A stretch of DNA of 64,000 nt from Rhodobacteraceae bacterium EL129 (GCA_900313005.1 ONZJ01000002.1:1194996-1258995), one strand, 5' to 3'; shown: positions 15,592 to 25,395, counted from the first letter of the stretch. The notes: generated by a model from the letters alone, not told the origin. Made by a program: numbers and translations.

Positions 15592-17775
15592 TTATTTCAG
15601 GATTGACAGCAGGTCCGCGTGATCATCCGTCCACACCGGGCCTCCGTCATTGGTCAGCGGAGCCCAGCGGGCTTGCTTGCCCAATTCGCCCAATGCGGCC
15701 TCTGAGCGGGCCATGATCGCAGCGATCGAGGCCCGATCGCCAGCGTCATCGACGATGTTGCCTTTGTAGTGCTGAACGCGGCCCGACAGCCCTTGCAACG
15801 CCGCCGAGCGGCCCAATGGGCGGTCAATGGCGTAGTAGCGATTCGAGATGTGGAACACCAAGATCCCGTTCGGTGTCAGGTGACGCATATAGGCGGCAAT
15901 TGCTTCGTCCGTGGTCAGGTGCACCGGCACGCTGTCCGAGCTGTAGGCGTCGATCACCAGCACGTCGTAGTTCTGCGGCTCTTGTGCGGCCAGGGTGATG
16001 CGGGCATCGCCCAGATGCACAGGCGCGTCAGCGGCACAGGCTTCCATATAGCGGAAGTAGCGGCTGTCGCGGGCAATCTGTTCGACCATCGGGTCAATCT
16101 CGTAATACTGCCAGTTCTGGCCGGGTTGCGTGTAGCAGGCCAGGGCGCCCACACCCAAACCGACGATACCGACATTTTTGGCCGCGGCACCGCGTTCGGA
16201 CAGCAGAACCTGCGCTAGAGGGCCGTTGCGGTGATAGTAATAGATCGGCTCGGGACGGGCGGAATGATCATCTGCCAGACGCATGGCCCCGTGGATGGTG
16301 GTGCCGTTGCCATAGATGCGCAGATCGCCTGCTTCGGAAATGGCGTGCATGCCAAAGAAGCTGCGGTCGCGGAATTGCGCCTTGTCGGGCAGGGCCAGCG
16401 CACCCGCCAGCATGACCACGACAATCGCGCCATAGGTGTTGGTAAGATCCTTGCGGGTCAGCACCATCACAAAGAGGGTGCAGACCAGCAGACACAGCAT
16501 GGCAATGCCCAACTGTTCGGGATCGAATTGCGAGGCCAGAATTGCGGTTGGCACCACGGCGACGAGACCGATCAGGCCACCACGGCCAAGACGGCGCAGA
16601 GTGCTCTCGCCTTTGGGCAGAAGCATCAAGCCGGCCAGAAGGGCGGTGACACCGGCTTCATAGAGACCACTGAAGGCAACCGGTGCAATGATGGAGTTGA
16701 ACAATCCACCCAAGGCACCACCCACCGACATGGTCAGATAGAAGGCGGTCAGGTTCGATGCTTCAGGGCGTGCAAGGTACAGCTTGCGGTGGGCATACAG
16801 CGCCACGATGAAGAACCCCGCGATCAGGAAGCCCACCTTGAGCCAGCTCATCAATGGTCCGGTCAGCCCTGTGAAAATCAACAGAAGGCCTGCGATAACG
16901 ATGCCGGTCAGGGCTTTGAAAATCCCCTCGGGCAGGATCTGGCGGTGGGTGAAGGTCAACACGAACGTCAGCAGGTAAAGCGACAGTGGGATGACCCACA
17001 CCAATGGCACCGCGCCCACATCAAGGCTGACCTTTGAGGTCACGGCCAACATCAGCGAGGACGGGATAAACGCTAGGAAGGCCCAATAGGCGATCTGAGC
17101 GGGGGCCAGCTTGGCGGGTTTCTCAGCAGGTTGGGCGATCTGCGTGGCAGGGCCGCGGGCCATGCTGCCCGACGCCAGCAAGAAGGCACCCAAGGCGACA
17201 AAGCCGATGGCCCAGCCAAAGCCGATGGAGGACACGCCAAAGAGAGGCTCGGCCACTAGAGGGAAGCCCAAGAGCGCCACGAGCGAGCCGAGATTGGACG
17301 CGCCGTAAAGGAAATAGGGATCATCCGCCGAGGGCCCGCCCGAACGGCCATACCAGAACTGGATCAATGGGGCGTTGGCTGACAGGGCAAAGAAGGGCAG
17401 GCCGACACCTGCGGCAAAGAGCATCAGCGTTTGCCAGGCCATGGGGCCGGTCGGATCAAAGCTCCAGCCCGCAGGAATGGCCAGCGGCAGGAAAATGAGG
17501 GCCGAAGCCCAGACACCAAGATGGATGAACATCTGGATACGCGGGGCGACATGGCGGGTTAGCAGGTGGGCATAGAGATAGCCTGCAATCAGCACCGTCT
17601 GGAAAAACAGCATCGCGGTGGTCCACACGGCAGGTGAGCCGCCGATGGTCGGCAACACAATGCGCGCAAACATGGGCTGCACGAAGAACAGCAGTGAAGC
17701 GCTCAGGAAAATCGTTGCGATGAACAACACAGGCACAAGGCTGCGCGTGCGGCGTGGGGTGTCTGAAATATGCAT
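15592..17775 (-). CDS. Membrane protein fused to spermidine-synthase-like domain
   Basis: The 727-residue product joins roughly a dozen membrane helices (about residues 15-460) to a C-terminal class I methyltransferase-type domain related to spermidine synthases. In that domain GIVGLGVGALACY is the nucleotide-cofactor loop, YYEIDP binds the ribose, LGDARI follows, and VIDAYSSDSVPVHLTT is the catalytic-loop region. Fused proteins of this kind are annotated as spermidine synthase, but several lack aminopropyltransferase residues, so the substrate is open. The start MHISDTPRR is preferred; an upstream ATG at 17820 would add 15 residues and neither has a strong ribosome binding site. Confidence 0.8.
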   Translation of the reverse strand: MHISDTPRRTRSLVPVLFIATIFLSASLLFFVQPMFARIVLPTIGGSPAVWTTAMLFFQTVLIAGYLYAHLLTRHVAPRIQMFIHLGVWASALIFLPLAIPAGWSFDPTGPMAWQTLMLFAAGVGLPFFALSANAPLIQFWYGRSGGPSADDPYFLYGASNLGSLVALLGFPLVAEPLFGVSSIGFGWAIGFVALGAFLLASGSMARGPATQIAQPAEKPAKLAPAQIAYWAFLAFIPSSLMLAVTSKVSLDVGAVPLVWVIPLSLYLLTFVLTFTHRQILPEGIFKALTGIVIAGLLLIFTGLTGPLMSWLKVGFLIAGFFIVALYAHRKLYLARPEASNLTAFYLTMSVGGALGGLFNSIIAPVAFSGLYEAGVTALLAGLMLLPKGESTLRRLGRGGLIGLVAVVPTAILASQFDPEQLGIAMLCLLVCTLFVMVLTRKDLTNTYGAIVVVMLAGALALPDKAQFRDRSFFGMHAISEAGDLRIYGNGTTIHGAMRLADDHSARPEPIYYYHRNGPLAQVLLSERGAAAKNVGIVGLGVGALACYTQPGQNWQYYEIDPMVEQIARDSRYFRYMEACAADAPVHLGDARITLAAQEPQNYDVLVIDAYSSDSVPVHLTTDEAIAAYMRHLTPNGILVFHISNRYYAIDRPLGRSAALQGLSGRVQHYKGNIVDDAGDRASIAAIMARSEAALGELGKQARWAPLTNDGGPVWTDDHADLLSILK

Positions 17776-17927
17776 CTGTAATAGCCCGTCAGAGTTTGTT
17801 TCTCGCGACGATACAATCATTCAAATGCGGAAGGATTGGGGCAGGATGGGGGGTATTGGGGGGCAAATACGGTGGTTTTCCAGGTCCGCTGGCCGCCGGA
17901 ATGGCAGAGGATAAAGCTTGGGCGGGA

Positions 17928-17962
17928 GCCTCCGGCGGGGACATTTGAAGCAAGAAGAAAGG
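17928..17962 (+). repeat. Short dispersed repeat, copy 1 (CCTCCGGCGGGG type)
   Basis: The segment reads GCCTCCGGCGGGGACATTTG followed by AAGCAAGAAGAAAGG. It matches 24260-24292 closely and 27841-27875 in reverse. It lies just after the mlaF stop. Its function is unknown; such elements often sit near gene ends in Rhodobacteraceae. Confidence 0.7.
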
Positions 17963-17975
17963 TCATGCGCTTCGG

Positions 17976-18722
17976 TTAGCGCACCGCCTCAATAGGCCCT
18001 TCAGCCTTGCCGTGAATGAATTGCTCCAGATAGGGATCGCCTGAGCCGTCCATGTCGGCCACAGGGCCGGTCCATTGGATCACTCCGTCGTGCAGCATGG
18101 CGACGTTGTCAGCGATGGCGCGCACCGAGGTCATGTCGTGGGTGATGGTCATCGCTGTGGCCCCCATTTCCACAACAATTTCGCGGATCAAGTCGTTGAT
18201 AACCCCGGACATAATCGGATCTAGGCCGGTGGTAGGTTCGTCAAAGAAGATGATCTCAGGCTCAGCGGCGATGGCGCGGGCGAGGCCCACTCGTTTCTGC
18301 ATGCCACCGGACAGCTCGGCGGGGAATTTATCCGCCTGTTCGGCTTTCAAACCCACGCGGCGCAGTTTTTCGATGGCGATGTCACGAGCCTCGTCGCGGG
18401 GGCGGGCCAGGGTGCCGCGCAACAGGCGGAAGGCGACGTTTTGCCAGACGGGCAGGCTGTCAAACAGGGCACCGCCCTGGAACAGCATCCCAAAGCGCGC
18501 GAGGAAGGCATCGCGGTCGGCCTTGGTCACATCTTCGCCGTCCAGAGTGATGGTCCCTGAATCGGGTGTCACAAGGCCTAGAACAGACTTGAGCGCCACG
18601 GATTTCCCGGTGCCTGATCCACCGATGATCACCATCGAGGTGCCCTTTGGGATCGACAGGTTCACCCCTCGCAGGACCTTGTTGTCGCCAAAGGCTTTGT
18701 GGACGTTATTCAGTTCGATCAT
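17976..18722 (-). CDS. mlaF: MlaF-like lipid-transport ABC ATPase
   Basis: This ATPase powers the MlaE permease in phospholipid (retrograde or anterograde) transport at the inner membrane. In 248 residues the Walker A is GGSGTGKS, the signature LSGGMQKR, and the Walker B IIFFDEPTTGLDP, and ITHDMTSVRAIAD holds the switch His. The sequence GVIQWTGPV near the end is typical of MlaF. Its start overlaps the mlaE stop by ATGA. The next gene downstream is the membrane-spermidine-synthase fusion, so an MlaD substrate-binding gene is not in the expected place. Confidence 0.92.
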   Translation of the reverse strand: MIELNNVHKAFGDNKVLRGVNLSIPKGTSMVIIGGSGTGKSVALKSVLGLVTPDSGTITLDGEDVTKADRDAFLARFGMLFQGGALFDSLPVWQNVAFRLLRGTLARPRDEARDIAIEKLRRVGLKAEQADKFPAELSGGMQKRVGLARAIAAEPEIIFFDEPTTGLDPIMSGVINDLIREIVVEMGATAMTITHDMTSVRAIADNVAMLHDGVIQWTGPVADMDGSGDPYLEQFIHGKAEGPIEAVR

Positions 18723-19504
18723 AGCGAGAAAAACACCCCCGTCAGAACGAAGTTGGCGGCGAGGATCAACACGGCGGCAGCCTGGACCGAGCCTTTGGTG
18801 GCGCCGCCCACGCCTTGGGCACCGCGGCCTGAGTGCATGCCGTAATAGCAGCCCATGATGGCCGCGATGGTGCCGAAGGCAGCACCTTTGACCAGCGAGG
18901 ACACGATATCGCGTATCTCAAGGAAATTGACGGTGTTGTGCAGGTAGGTGGCGGCGTTAAAGCCCAGAGATTTGACGGCGACCGAATAGCCGCCCGCGAT
19001 GCCGATGATATCGCCAATGGCGACCAGCAGAGGCACGGTGAGCAGGGCCGCCAGCACGCGGGGCACGACGAGGTATTTCATCGGGTTGGTCGACAGGGTG
19101 ACAAGGGCGTCGATCTGTTCAGTGACCTTCATGGTGGCGATCTCGGCGGCAATCGAAGAGGTCACACGTGCGGCGATCATCAGGCCGACCAGCACGGGGC
19201 CCAATTCGCGCACCATGCCGATGGCGACGATCTGGGGCACCACGGCCTCGGCATTGAAGCGCGCGCCGCCGGAATAGATTTGCAAGGCCAGCGCGCCGCC
19301 GGTGAAGACGGCGGTCAGGCCCACAACGGGCAGGGACAACCAACCGATTTGCAGCAGGGCCGAGGCCAGCTCGCGCGGGTAGAACGGCGGACGGATCATA
19401 TGGCTGAAGCTGCGCGCGGCAAAAAGCGACACCCGGCCCAGCATCGCCAGGGCGGCCAGCACGTTGCGGCCGATGGCTGCCAAAAAGGATGTGATCCTGT
19501 TCAT
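18719..19504 (-). CDS. mlaE: MlaE-like lipid-transport permease
   Basis: This inner-membrane permease of the Mla lipid transport system has 261 residues and five to six membrane helices. Family blocks include [31 protein letters not shown], the [14 protein letters not shown] coupling-helix region and [18 protein letters not shown]. The gene overlaps alr upstream and mlaF downstream by ATGA junctions, so a cell-wall enzyme and a lipid transporter are made from one message. Confidence 0.92.
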   Translation of the reverse strand: MNRITSFLAAIGRNVLAALAMLGRVSLFAARSFSHMIRPPFYPRELASALLQIGWLSLPVVGLTAVFTGGALALQIYSGGARFNAEAVVPQIVAIGMVRELGPVLVGLMIAARVTSSIAAEIATMKVTEQIDALVTLSTNPMKYLVVPRVLAALLTVPLLVAIGDIIGIAGGYSVAVKSLGFNAATYLHNTVNFLEIRDIVSSLVKGAAFGTIAAIMGCYYGMHSGRGAQGVGGATKGSVQAAAVLILAANFVLTGVFFSL

Positions 19505-20538
19505 CCGCCGATGTACCGGCGCTTATAACGATTGCCCAGCGAGGTGAGGATTTCATAGCCGATGGTGCTGGCGTGTTCGGCCAGCACGTCAATGGTCTGA
19601 TGCGGTCCCAGCAAATCCAGCGTTTTGGGGTCTTTGGGAAGATGCGTGATGTCCACACCCATCATATCCATCGAAATGCGACCGGCCAGGGCGCAGGGCT
19701 CGTCTCCGGCCCAGACGAAGGCCTTGGGCCCCATGGCGCGCAGGATGCCATCAGCATAGCCCGCCGAGATGGTGGCGATGCGGCGCGGCGTGTCGGTGGT
19801 GAAGGCATTGCCGTAGCCCACGCTTTCGCCCGGTTCAATGCTGCGGCACTGGATGACGGGGATTTCAATGGCAGCCACCGGTTGGGCCTCGGCATAAGGT
19901 TGGCCACCATAAAGACCGATGCCTGGGCGGGTCAGGTCAAAATGATAGTCCGCGCCCATGAGCACCCCGCCGGTGTTGGCCAGGCTGCGCGGTGCGGTAA
20001 TGCCCTCGGTCAGCTCAAGGAAGGCGTTGAGTTGCTGGGCATTCATCGGGTGGTCGGGCGCATCGGCGCAGGCCAGATGGCTCATCACCAAGAGCGGATC
20101 CTGGCCCAGGGCGATCTCACGCAGGGCGGCCCATTCGGCAGGCTCCATGCCCAGACGGTTCATGCCAGTGTCGAGCTGCACGCCGAAGGGGTGGCCGGGC
20201 AGGGCCTCGATCTGGCGGATCATCTGTTCGAGCGAGTTGATCAGCGGAACGAGGTCGAGATCGCCGATCATATCGGTGTCGCCGGGCATATGGCCGGAAA
20301 AGATATAGATCGTGGGGCCGGGGCCCAGGGTCTGGCGCAGGGCTGCGCCTTCTTCGGCCGCGGCCACGAAGAAGCTGCGTACGCCTGCCTTGGCCAATGT
20401 GCGGCCCACACGCGCGGCGCCCAAACCATAGGCATCGGCCTTGACCACAGCGCCGGTTTCCGAGCGAGTCATGGCATTCAGGGCCCGCCAGTTGGCGAGG
20501 ATCGCGTCAAGATCAACGGTGAGAGTTGCAGTGCTCAT
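19501..20538 (-). CDS. alr: Alanine racemase
   Basis: Alr interconverts L- and D-alanine for peptidoglycan. The 345-residue protein has the PLP lysine in [10 protein letters not shown] (Lys33) and the second-domain Tyr in ESVGYGNAF. The HLACAD and GIGLYGG blocks are family-typical. Its stop overlaps the mlaE start by ATGA. It sits between the agmatine-deiminase-like gene and mlaE; the wider order dnaB-alr-radA matches many alphaproteobacteria. Confidence 0.95.
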   Translation of the reverse strand: MSTATLTVDLDAILANWRALNAMTRSETGAVVKADAYGLGAARVGRTLAKAGVRSFFVAAAEEGAALRQTLGPGPTIYIFSGHMPGDTDMIGDLDLVPLINSLEQMIRQIEALPGHPFGVQLDTGMNRLGMEPAEWAALREIALGQDPLLVMSHLACADAPDHPMNAQQLNAFLELTEGITAPRSLANTGGVLMGADYHFDLTRPGIGLYGGQPYAEAQPVAAIEIPVIQCRSIEPGESVGYGNAFTTDTPRRIATISAGYADGILRAMGPKAFVWAGDEPCALAGRISMDMMGVDITHLPKDPKTLDLLGPHQTIDVLAEHASTIGYEILTSLGNRYKRRYIGG

Positions 20539-20705
20539 GAGGATGAGGTTTTGACATGCTGGGCAGGGGGGTCAAGGGGGAAACGGGTGTGTACGACGTC
20601 CCAATCCATGCGCGCGCTTGTCCTGTTCATGCGAGTTGCCGCAAGAACGGACGCAAGGGCTGGTCGCAGAGGGCTCGATGAGGTGCGAATTTCGGCTGAA
20701 CCAAC

Positions 20706-21776
20706 TCATGCGGGCAATTGCTGTGTGGCACAGTGGATGCCGCCGCCGACTTCGCCCAGGGCGTCGACGTTCAATGCCACGATTTCGCGCCCCGGGTAAG
20801 CGCGTTTCAGGGATTTGACGGCCAAGGTATCGGTTTCACGATCGCCGAACTGGGCGGTGATCACCGCACCGTTGCAGACGTAGTAATTGGCATAAGAGGC
20901 CACGAAGTCGTAGCTTTTCACGCGCCGGATCACGGGTTCGGGGATCACGGTGATCTGCATGCCTGCGGCATCGAGGATATCGTGGGTCTCAATCGCGGCA
21001 CGGTGGAACGGGTCGGACATATCCGGGTCATCCGGCAGGTTGATCAGCACGCGGCCCGGCCCGGTGAATCGTGCGAGGCTGTCGATGTGGTAATCGGTGA
21101 TGTCTTGCCCGCGCACACCCGGCGCCCAGATCATGCGCTGCGCGCCGTAGGCTTTGAGCAGGCGTGCCTCGACCTCGGCCTTGCTGAGGCCCGGGTTGCG
21201 GTTGCGGATCACCCAGGAACTTTCATGTGCCATCAGAAGGCCGTGGCCGTCGTGTTCGACGCCGCCTGGTTCGCCTTGTAGGCCGCTGTCGATCAGGGGC
21301 ATGCCCAGTTCGGCGGCCAGGGCTGCGGCCACCTGGCCGTCGCGTTTGTGGATCTGTTTCTTGCCCCAGCCGTTGAAACGGATGTGGCTGACCACGTGAT
21401 TGCCGCTGGCATCCTTGGCCACAAGAGGGCCTGCATCGCGCGTCCAGAGATCCTCGGTCGGGATGTTCAGCAGCTGCACCCCCTGGGACATCTTCTTGCG
21501 CGCGGCGGCCTGATCGTCGGGGTGGGCCAGCATGATCACGGATTCAAAATCCGAGATGGTATTTGCGATCTCGGCGATGGTGTCTTGCAGGATATCCAGG
21601 AAGACGCGGTCCGGATGCACCCGGCGACTGACAGGCCACATCATGATGGTGCCTTCGTGGCGGTGTTCTTCGGGGGGCACGTAAAGTTCAGAGGACATGG
21701 CAGCCCCTTGGGTTGTCAGCAGAGATGTTGCCGCGCCCATCGCGAGCGACGACGAAAGGAATTGGCGGCGGTGCAT
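20706..21776 (-). CDS. Exported agmatine deiminase / porphyromonas-type peptidylarginine deiminase family
   Basis: The protein belongs to the guanidine-group deiminase fold that converts agmatine to N-carbamoylputrescine. In 356 residues one sees TEDLWTRDAGP (substrate loop), GGVEHDGHG, the TDYHIDSLARF region with the catalytic His, and the nucleophile Cys349 in GGGIHCATQQ. Unlike cytoplasmic AguA, it begins with MHRRQFLSSS, a hydrophobic stretch and an Ala-x-Ala site near residue 25, which looks like a twin-arginine signal peptide. It would therefore act in the periplasm on external agmatine or peptidyl arginine. It lies between dnaB and alr. Confidence 0.88.
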   Translation of the reverse strand: MHRRQFLSSSLAMGAATSLLTTQGAAMSSELYVPPEEHRHEGTIMMWPVSRRVHPDRVFLDILQDTIAEIANTISDFESVIMLAHPDDQAAARKKMSQGVQLLNIPTEDLWTRDAGPLVAKDASGNHVVSHIRFNGWGKKQIHKRDGQVAAALAAELGMPLIDSGLQGEPGGVEHDGHGLLMAHESSWVIRNRNPGLSKAEVEARLLKAYGAQRMIWAPGVRGQDITDYHIDSLARFTGPGRVLINLPDDPDMSDPFHRAAIETHDILDAAGMQITVIPEPVIRRVKSYDFVASYANYYVCNGAVITAQFGDRETDTLAVKSLKRAYPGREIVALNVDALGEVGGGIHCATQQLPA

Positions 21777-21809
21777 GGTGAGTTCCTGTATTACAACGTG
21801 AACCGAGGT

Positions 21810-23315
21810 TTAGAATTCGCGATCATTGCCCTGTTGCCAGGCTTTGACAAGGTTGCCAAAGCGGGTGAACTGACCTTCAAAGCTCAGCTCGACCGTGCCG
21901 ATGGGGCCGTGCCGTTGCTTGCCGATGATGACCTCAGCCTTTCCGTGCAGGCGACCCATGCGGTCTTGCCACTCGGCGATTTCATCCAGCTTTTCATCTG
22001 ACGGTTTTTCCCGCTCGACATAGTATTCCTCGCGGAACACGAACATGACCACATCCGCATCCTGCTCGATCGACCCGGATTCGCGCAGGTCCGACAGCTG
22101 CGGGCGTTTGTCGTCGCGGCTTTCGACCTGACGCGAGAGCTGCGAGAGCGCGATGACCGGGATATCCAGTTCCTTGGCGATGGCCTTGAGGCCCATGGTG
22201 ATCTCGGAAATCTCGTTCACGCGGTTGTCGGACCGGCCAGTGCCGCGCACCAGTTGCAAGTAGTCCACGATCAGAACGTCCAGCCCGTGCATCCGTTTCA
22301 GACGGCGCGCGCGGGCGGCCAGTTGGCTGATCGGCAGGGCGGGGGTGTCGTCAATAAAGAGCGGACAGGATTCGAGTGTCTTGGCGGCATCGACAAAACG
22401 GCGGAACTCGGTTTCTTCCATGTCGCCGGACCGGATTTTCTGGCTGGGGATTTCAGCGGCTTCCGACAGGATACGGGCGGCCAGCTGTTCGGCGCTCATT
22501 TCAAGCGAATAGAACCCCACTACGCCACCATCTACCGTGCCTTCGTCCCCTGTGGGGGTCGGGCCACGCTTATAGGCCTTGGCTACGTTGAAGGCGATGT
22601 TGGTGGCCAGCGATGTTTTCCCCATCGACGGGCGTCCCGCGAGGATCAGCAGGTCGGACTTGTGCAAGCCGCCCAGCATCTTGTCCATGTCGATCAGGCC
22701 GGTGGAGACACCCGAGAGGCCGCCATCGCGCTGATAGGCGGCGTTGGCCACATTAACTGCGTCTGTTACGGCTTTGAGAAAGCTTTGAAAACCGCTTTCC
22801 GAGGAGCCTTCCTCGGAGAGTTTGTAAAGCTGTTGTTCAGCGTCGACAATCTGGTCCTTGGGTTCCATGTCCACATCGGCGCGCTGGGCCTTGCCGACGA
22901 TGTCGTGGCCCAGGGCAATCAATTCACGGCGGATCGCCATGTCATAGATCATCTGCGCATAGTCACGCACCGCGAACGAGCTGATGGCCGCCCCTGCAAG
23001 ACGTACAAGATAGGCCGGGCCGCCCAATTCCGCCAGACCTTCGTCGTCTTCCAGAAACGCCTTGAGTGTGACCGGTGAGGCGAGGTTGTTTTTGGCAATC
23101 CGAGCGGAAGCAATCTCGTATATGCGGGTGTGGACCGGGTCATAGAAGTGTTCGGGCTGGATGATCGAGGCGACACGGTCGTAGATATCATTGTTGGTGA
23201 GGATCGCGCCCAGAAGCTGTTGTTCCGCTTCGATCGAATGGGGCATCGTGTCGGTCGCGCCTTCTGCCGCGGCAGCCTCGGTGCCACTGGCGTTGAATGC
23301 GGATATCTCGTTCAT
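21810..23315 (-). CDS. dnaB: Replicative DNA helicase DnaB
   Basis: DnaB unwinds the replication fork. The 501-residue product has the N-terminal primase-interaction domain starting MPHSIEAEQQLLGAIL, the Walker A AGRPSMGKTSLA, the Walker B LDVLIVDYLQL, and LSQLSRQVESR followed by LSDLRESGSIEQDAD. There is no intein. The start MNEISAFN is chosen; upstream in-frame codons run into the control region and have no family resemblance. The 225-base upstream region carries a cluster of DnaA-box-like motifs (23394-23538). Confidence 0.97.
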   Translation of the reverse strand: MNEISAFNASGTEAAAAEGATDTMPHSIEAEQQLLGAILTNNDIYDRVASIIQPEHFYDPVHTRIYEIASARIAKNNLASPVTLKAFLEDDEGLAELGGPAYLVRLAGAAISSFAVRDYAQMIYDMAIRRELIALGHDIVGKAQRADVDMEPKDQIVDAEQQLYKLSEEGSSESGFQSFLKAVTDAVNVANAAYQRDGGLSGVSTGLIDMDKMLGGLHKSDLLILAGRPSMGKTSLATNIAFNVAKAYKRGPTPTGDEGTVDGGVVGFYSLEMSAEQLAARILSEAAEIPSQKIRSGDMEETEFRRFVDAAKTLESCPLFIDDTPALPISQLAARARRLKRMHGLDVLIVDYLQLVRGTGRSDNRVNEISEITMGLKAIAKELDIPVIALSQLSRQVESRDDKRPQLSDLRESGSIEQDADVVMFVFREEYYVEREKPSDEKLDEIAEWQDRMGRLHGKAEVIIGKQRHGPIGTVELSFEGQFTRFGNLVKAWQQGNDREF

Positions 23316-23393
23316 TGTCTGCCCCACTTTTTTGATTTTATCCCTGCGACATGGTCTAAGCGAGCGCCTCTGGAAAATCCATCTGCATAAAAC

Positions 23394-23538
23394 TGTGGAG
23401 TTTCGCCGGGATAACGCGGTGGATAACCTCTCTGCGCACAGTTGTTGACGACATAGGGTAGCAGATGGTGGAGAAAACACCAAATCTTGTGTTCAGCTTC
23501 GATTCGCGAACATGTTCTCCACCGCGTGCTGTGGAGAA
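23394..23538. promoter_or_regulatory. Cluster of DnaA-box-like motifs upstream of dnaB
   Basis: Five nonamers resemble the DnaA box TGTGGATAA or its complement: TGTGGAGTT (23394-23402), GGTGGATAA (23418-23426), GGTGGAGAA (23467-23475), TTCTCCACC (23515-23523) and TGTGGAGAA (23530-23538). The third and fourth form a perfect 9-base inverted repeat around the palindrome GAACATGTTC (23508-23517). They fill the space between pyrE and dnaB. Matching is seven to eight of nine bases, so binding is a hypothesis. Confidence 0.45.
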
Positions 23539-23540
23539 GT

Positions 23541-24218
23541 TTATTTCTTGTTTGCCTCCTGCCACTTACGCGGATCGTTCAGGAAATCTTCGACGCCATC
23601 CAATGTGGCTGCGTCAAAGCTGCCCTGCGCGCGGGCCTCGGCCAGAACGTCCCACCAGGTGCAGAGGTAGTGCAGATCAATGCCGTGGTCGCCCAGGGTT
23701 TTCTCGGTCTCGGGGAAGATGCCGTAGTAGAAGATCACCGCCGTGTGGCCACAGGTGGCGCCGGTCTCGCGGATGGCATCGACAAAGCTGAGCTTGGAGC
23801 CACCGTCGGTGGTCAGATCCTCGACCAGCAGCACGCGCTCGCCCTCAGACATCGCGCCTTCGATGCGGGCATTGCGGCCATAGCCTTTGGGTTTTTTGCG
23901 CACATAGGTCATCGGTAGGGCCATGCGTTCGGCCACCAACGCGGCGAAGGGGATGCCGGCCGTTTCGCCCCCGGCGATGTTGTCAAAGGCCTCAAACCCG
24001 GCGTTGCGCATGACCGTGACGGTCAGAAAATCCATCAGCGCGCTGCGGATGCGCGGGAAGCTGATCAGCTTGCGGCAGTCGATATAGGTGGGGCTAGGCA
24101 GGCCTGAGGCCAATGTGAAGGGGTCGGCGGCGTTGAAATGCACCGCTTCGATTTCGAGCAGCATCCGGGCGGAGAGGCGGGCGATCTCTTCTTGGGACGG
24201 GAAGGAGGAGGGGATCAT
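23541..24218 (-). CDS. pyrE: Orotate phosphoribosyltransferase
   Basis: PyrE joins orotate to PRPP to make orotidine monophosphate. The 225-residue product has the PRPP-binding motif [13 protein letters not shown], the substrate region [16 protein letters not shown], and [10 protein letters not shown] with the catalytic Lys loop. It follows pyrC on the same strand after 75 bases, giving two pyrimidine genes in sequence. The C-terminal helix ending WQEANKK is normal for roseobacter PyrE. Confidence 0.95.
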   Translation of the reverse strand: MIPSSFPSQEEIARLSARMLLEIEAVHFNAADPFTLASGLPSPTYIDCRKLISFPRIRSALMDFLTVTVMRNAGFEAFDNIAGGETAGIPFAALVAERMALPMTYVRKKPKGYGRNARIEGAMSEGERVLLVEDLTTDGGSKLSFVDAIRETGATCGHTAVIFYYGIFPETEKTLGDHGIDLHYLCTWWDVLAEARAQGSFDAATLDGVEDFLNDPRKWQEANKK

Positions 24219-24259
24219 GGGCAGCGTCCTTTTAAGCGGGGCGGGGCAAGAGATTTTAG

Positions 24260-24292
24260 GCCTCCGGCGGGGATATTTGGGGCCAGAAGAAA
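24260..24292 (+). repeat. Short dispersed repeat, copy 2
   Basis: The segment reads GCCTCCGGCGGGGATATTTG followed by GGGCCAGAAGAAA, nearly the same as copy 1 at 17928-17962. It fills most of the gap between the pyrC stop and the pyrE start. Confidence 0.7.
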
Positions 24293-24293
24293 C

Positions 24294-25334
24294 CTAAGTG
24301 ACCGACCAATGCACCGGGTATCCGGGGTCGAACAGGGTGACGGGGCCATCGTCGGTGTCGATCTTTGACGGGAAGACAGTGGGATTGGCGGATTTGGTGA
24401 GGGTGATCTGCGTGTCATTCGCGGACAGCCCATAGAAGGCGGGGCCGTTAAGCGACGCGAAGGCTTCGAGCTGATCCAAAGCACCGTCTTCTTCAAACAC
24501 ATGGGCCAGCAGGGGCATGGTGTTGGTGGCGGTAAAGCATCCAGCACAACCACACGCACTTTCTTTGTTGGGGTCGGTGTGGGGGGCGCTGTCGGTGCCC
24601 AGAAAGAAGCGAGAGCGCCCCGAGGTGGCCGCAGCGCGCAGGGCCAGGCGGTGTTCTTCGCGTTTGGCGACGGGCAGGCAGTAGTAATGTGGTTTGATGC
24701 CGCCCACCAGGATATGGTTGCGATTGATGATCAGGTGATGGGTGGTGATCGTGGCCCCCAGATCATCGCCCCCGGCCAGCACATAGTCCACTCCGTCCCG
24801 TGTTGTGATATGCTCCATCACCACCCGCAGACCCGGTGTGGCACGGCGGATGGGATCGAGCACGCGGTCGATGAACACCGCCTCGCGGTCAAAGATGTCG
24901 ATGTCCGCGTCGGTGACTTCGCCATGCACACATAGGGGGCAGCCGATTTCGGCCATCCGCTCCAGCACGCCACGCACCTTGTCGAAATTTGCAACACCGC
25001 TGGCGGAGTTGGTGGTGGCCCCGGCGGGGTAGAGCTTGACGGAGGTGATCAGGTCCGAGGCATGGGCGGCGGCCAGATCATCGGCATCCGTGTCCTCGGT
25101 CAGGTAGAGCGTCATCAGCGGCTTGAAATCCATGCCTTGGGGCAGGGCGGCCAGGATGCGGTCGCGGTAGGCCGTTACCTGGGCGGCGGTCACCACAGGT
25201 GGCACCAGATTGGGCATGATGATCGCGCGGGCAAAATCGCGGGCGGTTTCAGGCAGAACGGCCTGCAACATCGCGCCATCGCGCAGGTGCAGATGCCAGT
25301 CGTCGGGGCGGCGGAGGGTCAGGCTTTGGCTCAT
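24294..25334 (-). CDS. pyrC: Dihydroorotase
   Basis: PyrC cyclises carbamoyl aspartate in pyrimidine synthesis. The 346-residue protein is the class II (E. coli-like) form. [10 protein letters not shown] carries the two metal-binding His residues near the N-terminus, SVKLYPAG the carboxylated Lys, CVHGEV a further His, and [10 protein letters not shown] the catalytic Asp. The start MSQSLTLRR puts HLHLRDG at the usual place; a start six codons upstream is possible but adds nothing family-like. The stop is adjacent to repeat copy 2. Confidence 0.95.
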   Translation of the reverse strand: MSQSLTLRRPDDWHLHLRDGAMLQAVLPETARDFARAIIMPNLVPPVVTAAQVTAYRDRILAALPQGMDFKPLMTLYLTEDTDADDLAAAHASDLITSVKLYPAGATTNSASGVANFDKVRGVLERMAEIGCPLCVHGEVTDADIDIFDREAVFIDRVLDPIRRATPGLRVVMEHITTRDGVDYVLAGGDDLGATITTHHLIINRNHILVGGIKPHYYCLPVAKREEHRLALRAAATSGRSRFFLGTDSAPHTDPNKESACGCAGCFTATNTMPLLAHVFEEDGALDQLEAFASLNGPAFYGLSANDTQITLTKSANPTVFPSKIDTDDGPVTLFDPGYPVHWSVT

Positions 25335-25395
25335 GACGCAGGCTTTACACAATCGTGCGGGCCCATGCCAGAGGGGTTTCGCTGATCCGGTGAGA

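Noticed and set aside
19573-20799. A 408-residue plus-strand frame opposite alr
   Set aside because: Antisense of alr. The third-codon GC bias opens the frame and the product has no recognisable motif.
23508-23517. GAACATGTTC as a LexA (SOS) operator
   Set aside because: Alphaproteobacterial LexA recognises GTTC-N7-GTTC. The present palindrome has two bases between half sites, so it is not the expected box.
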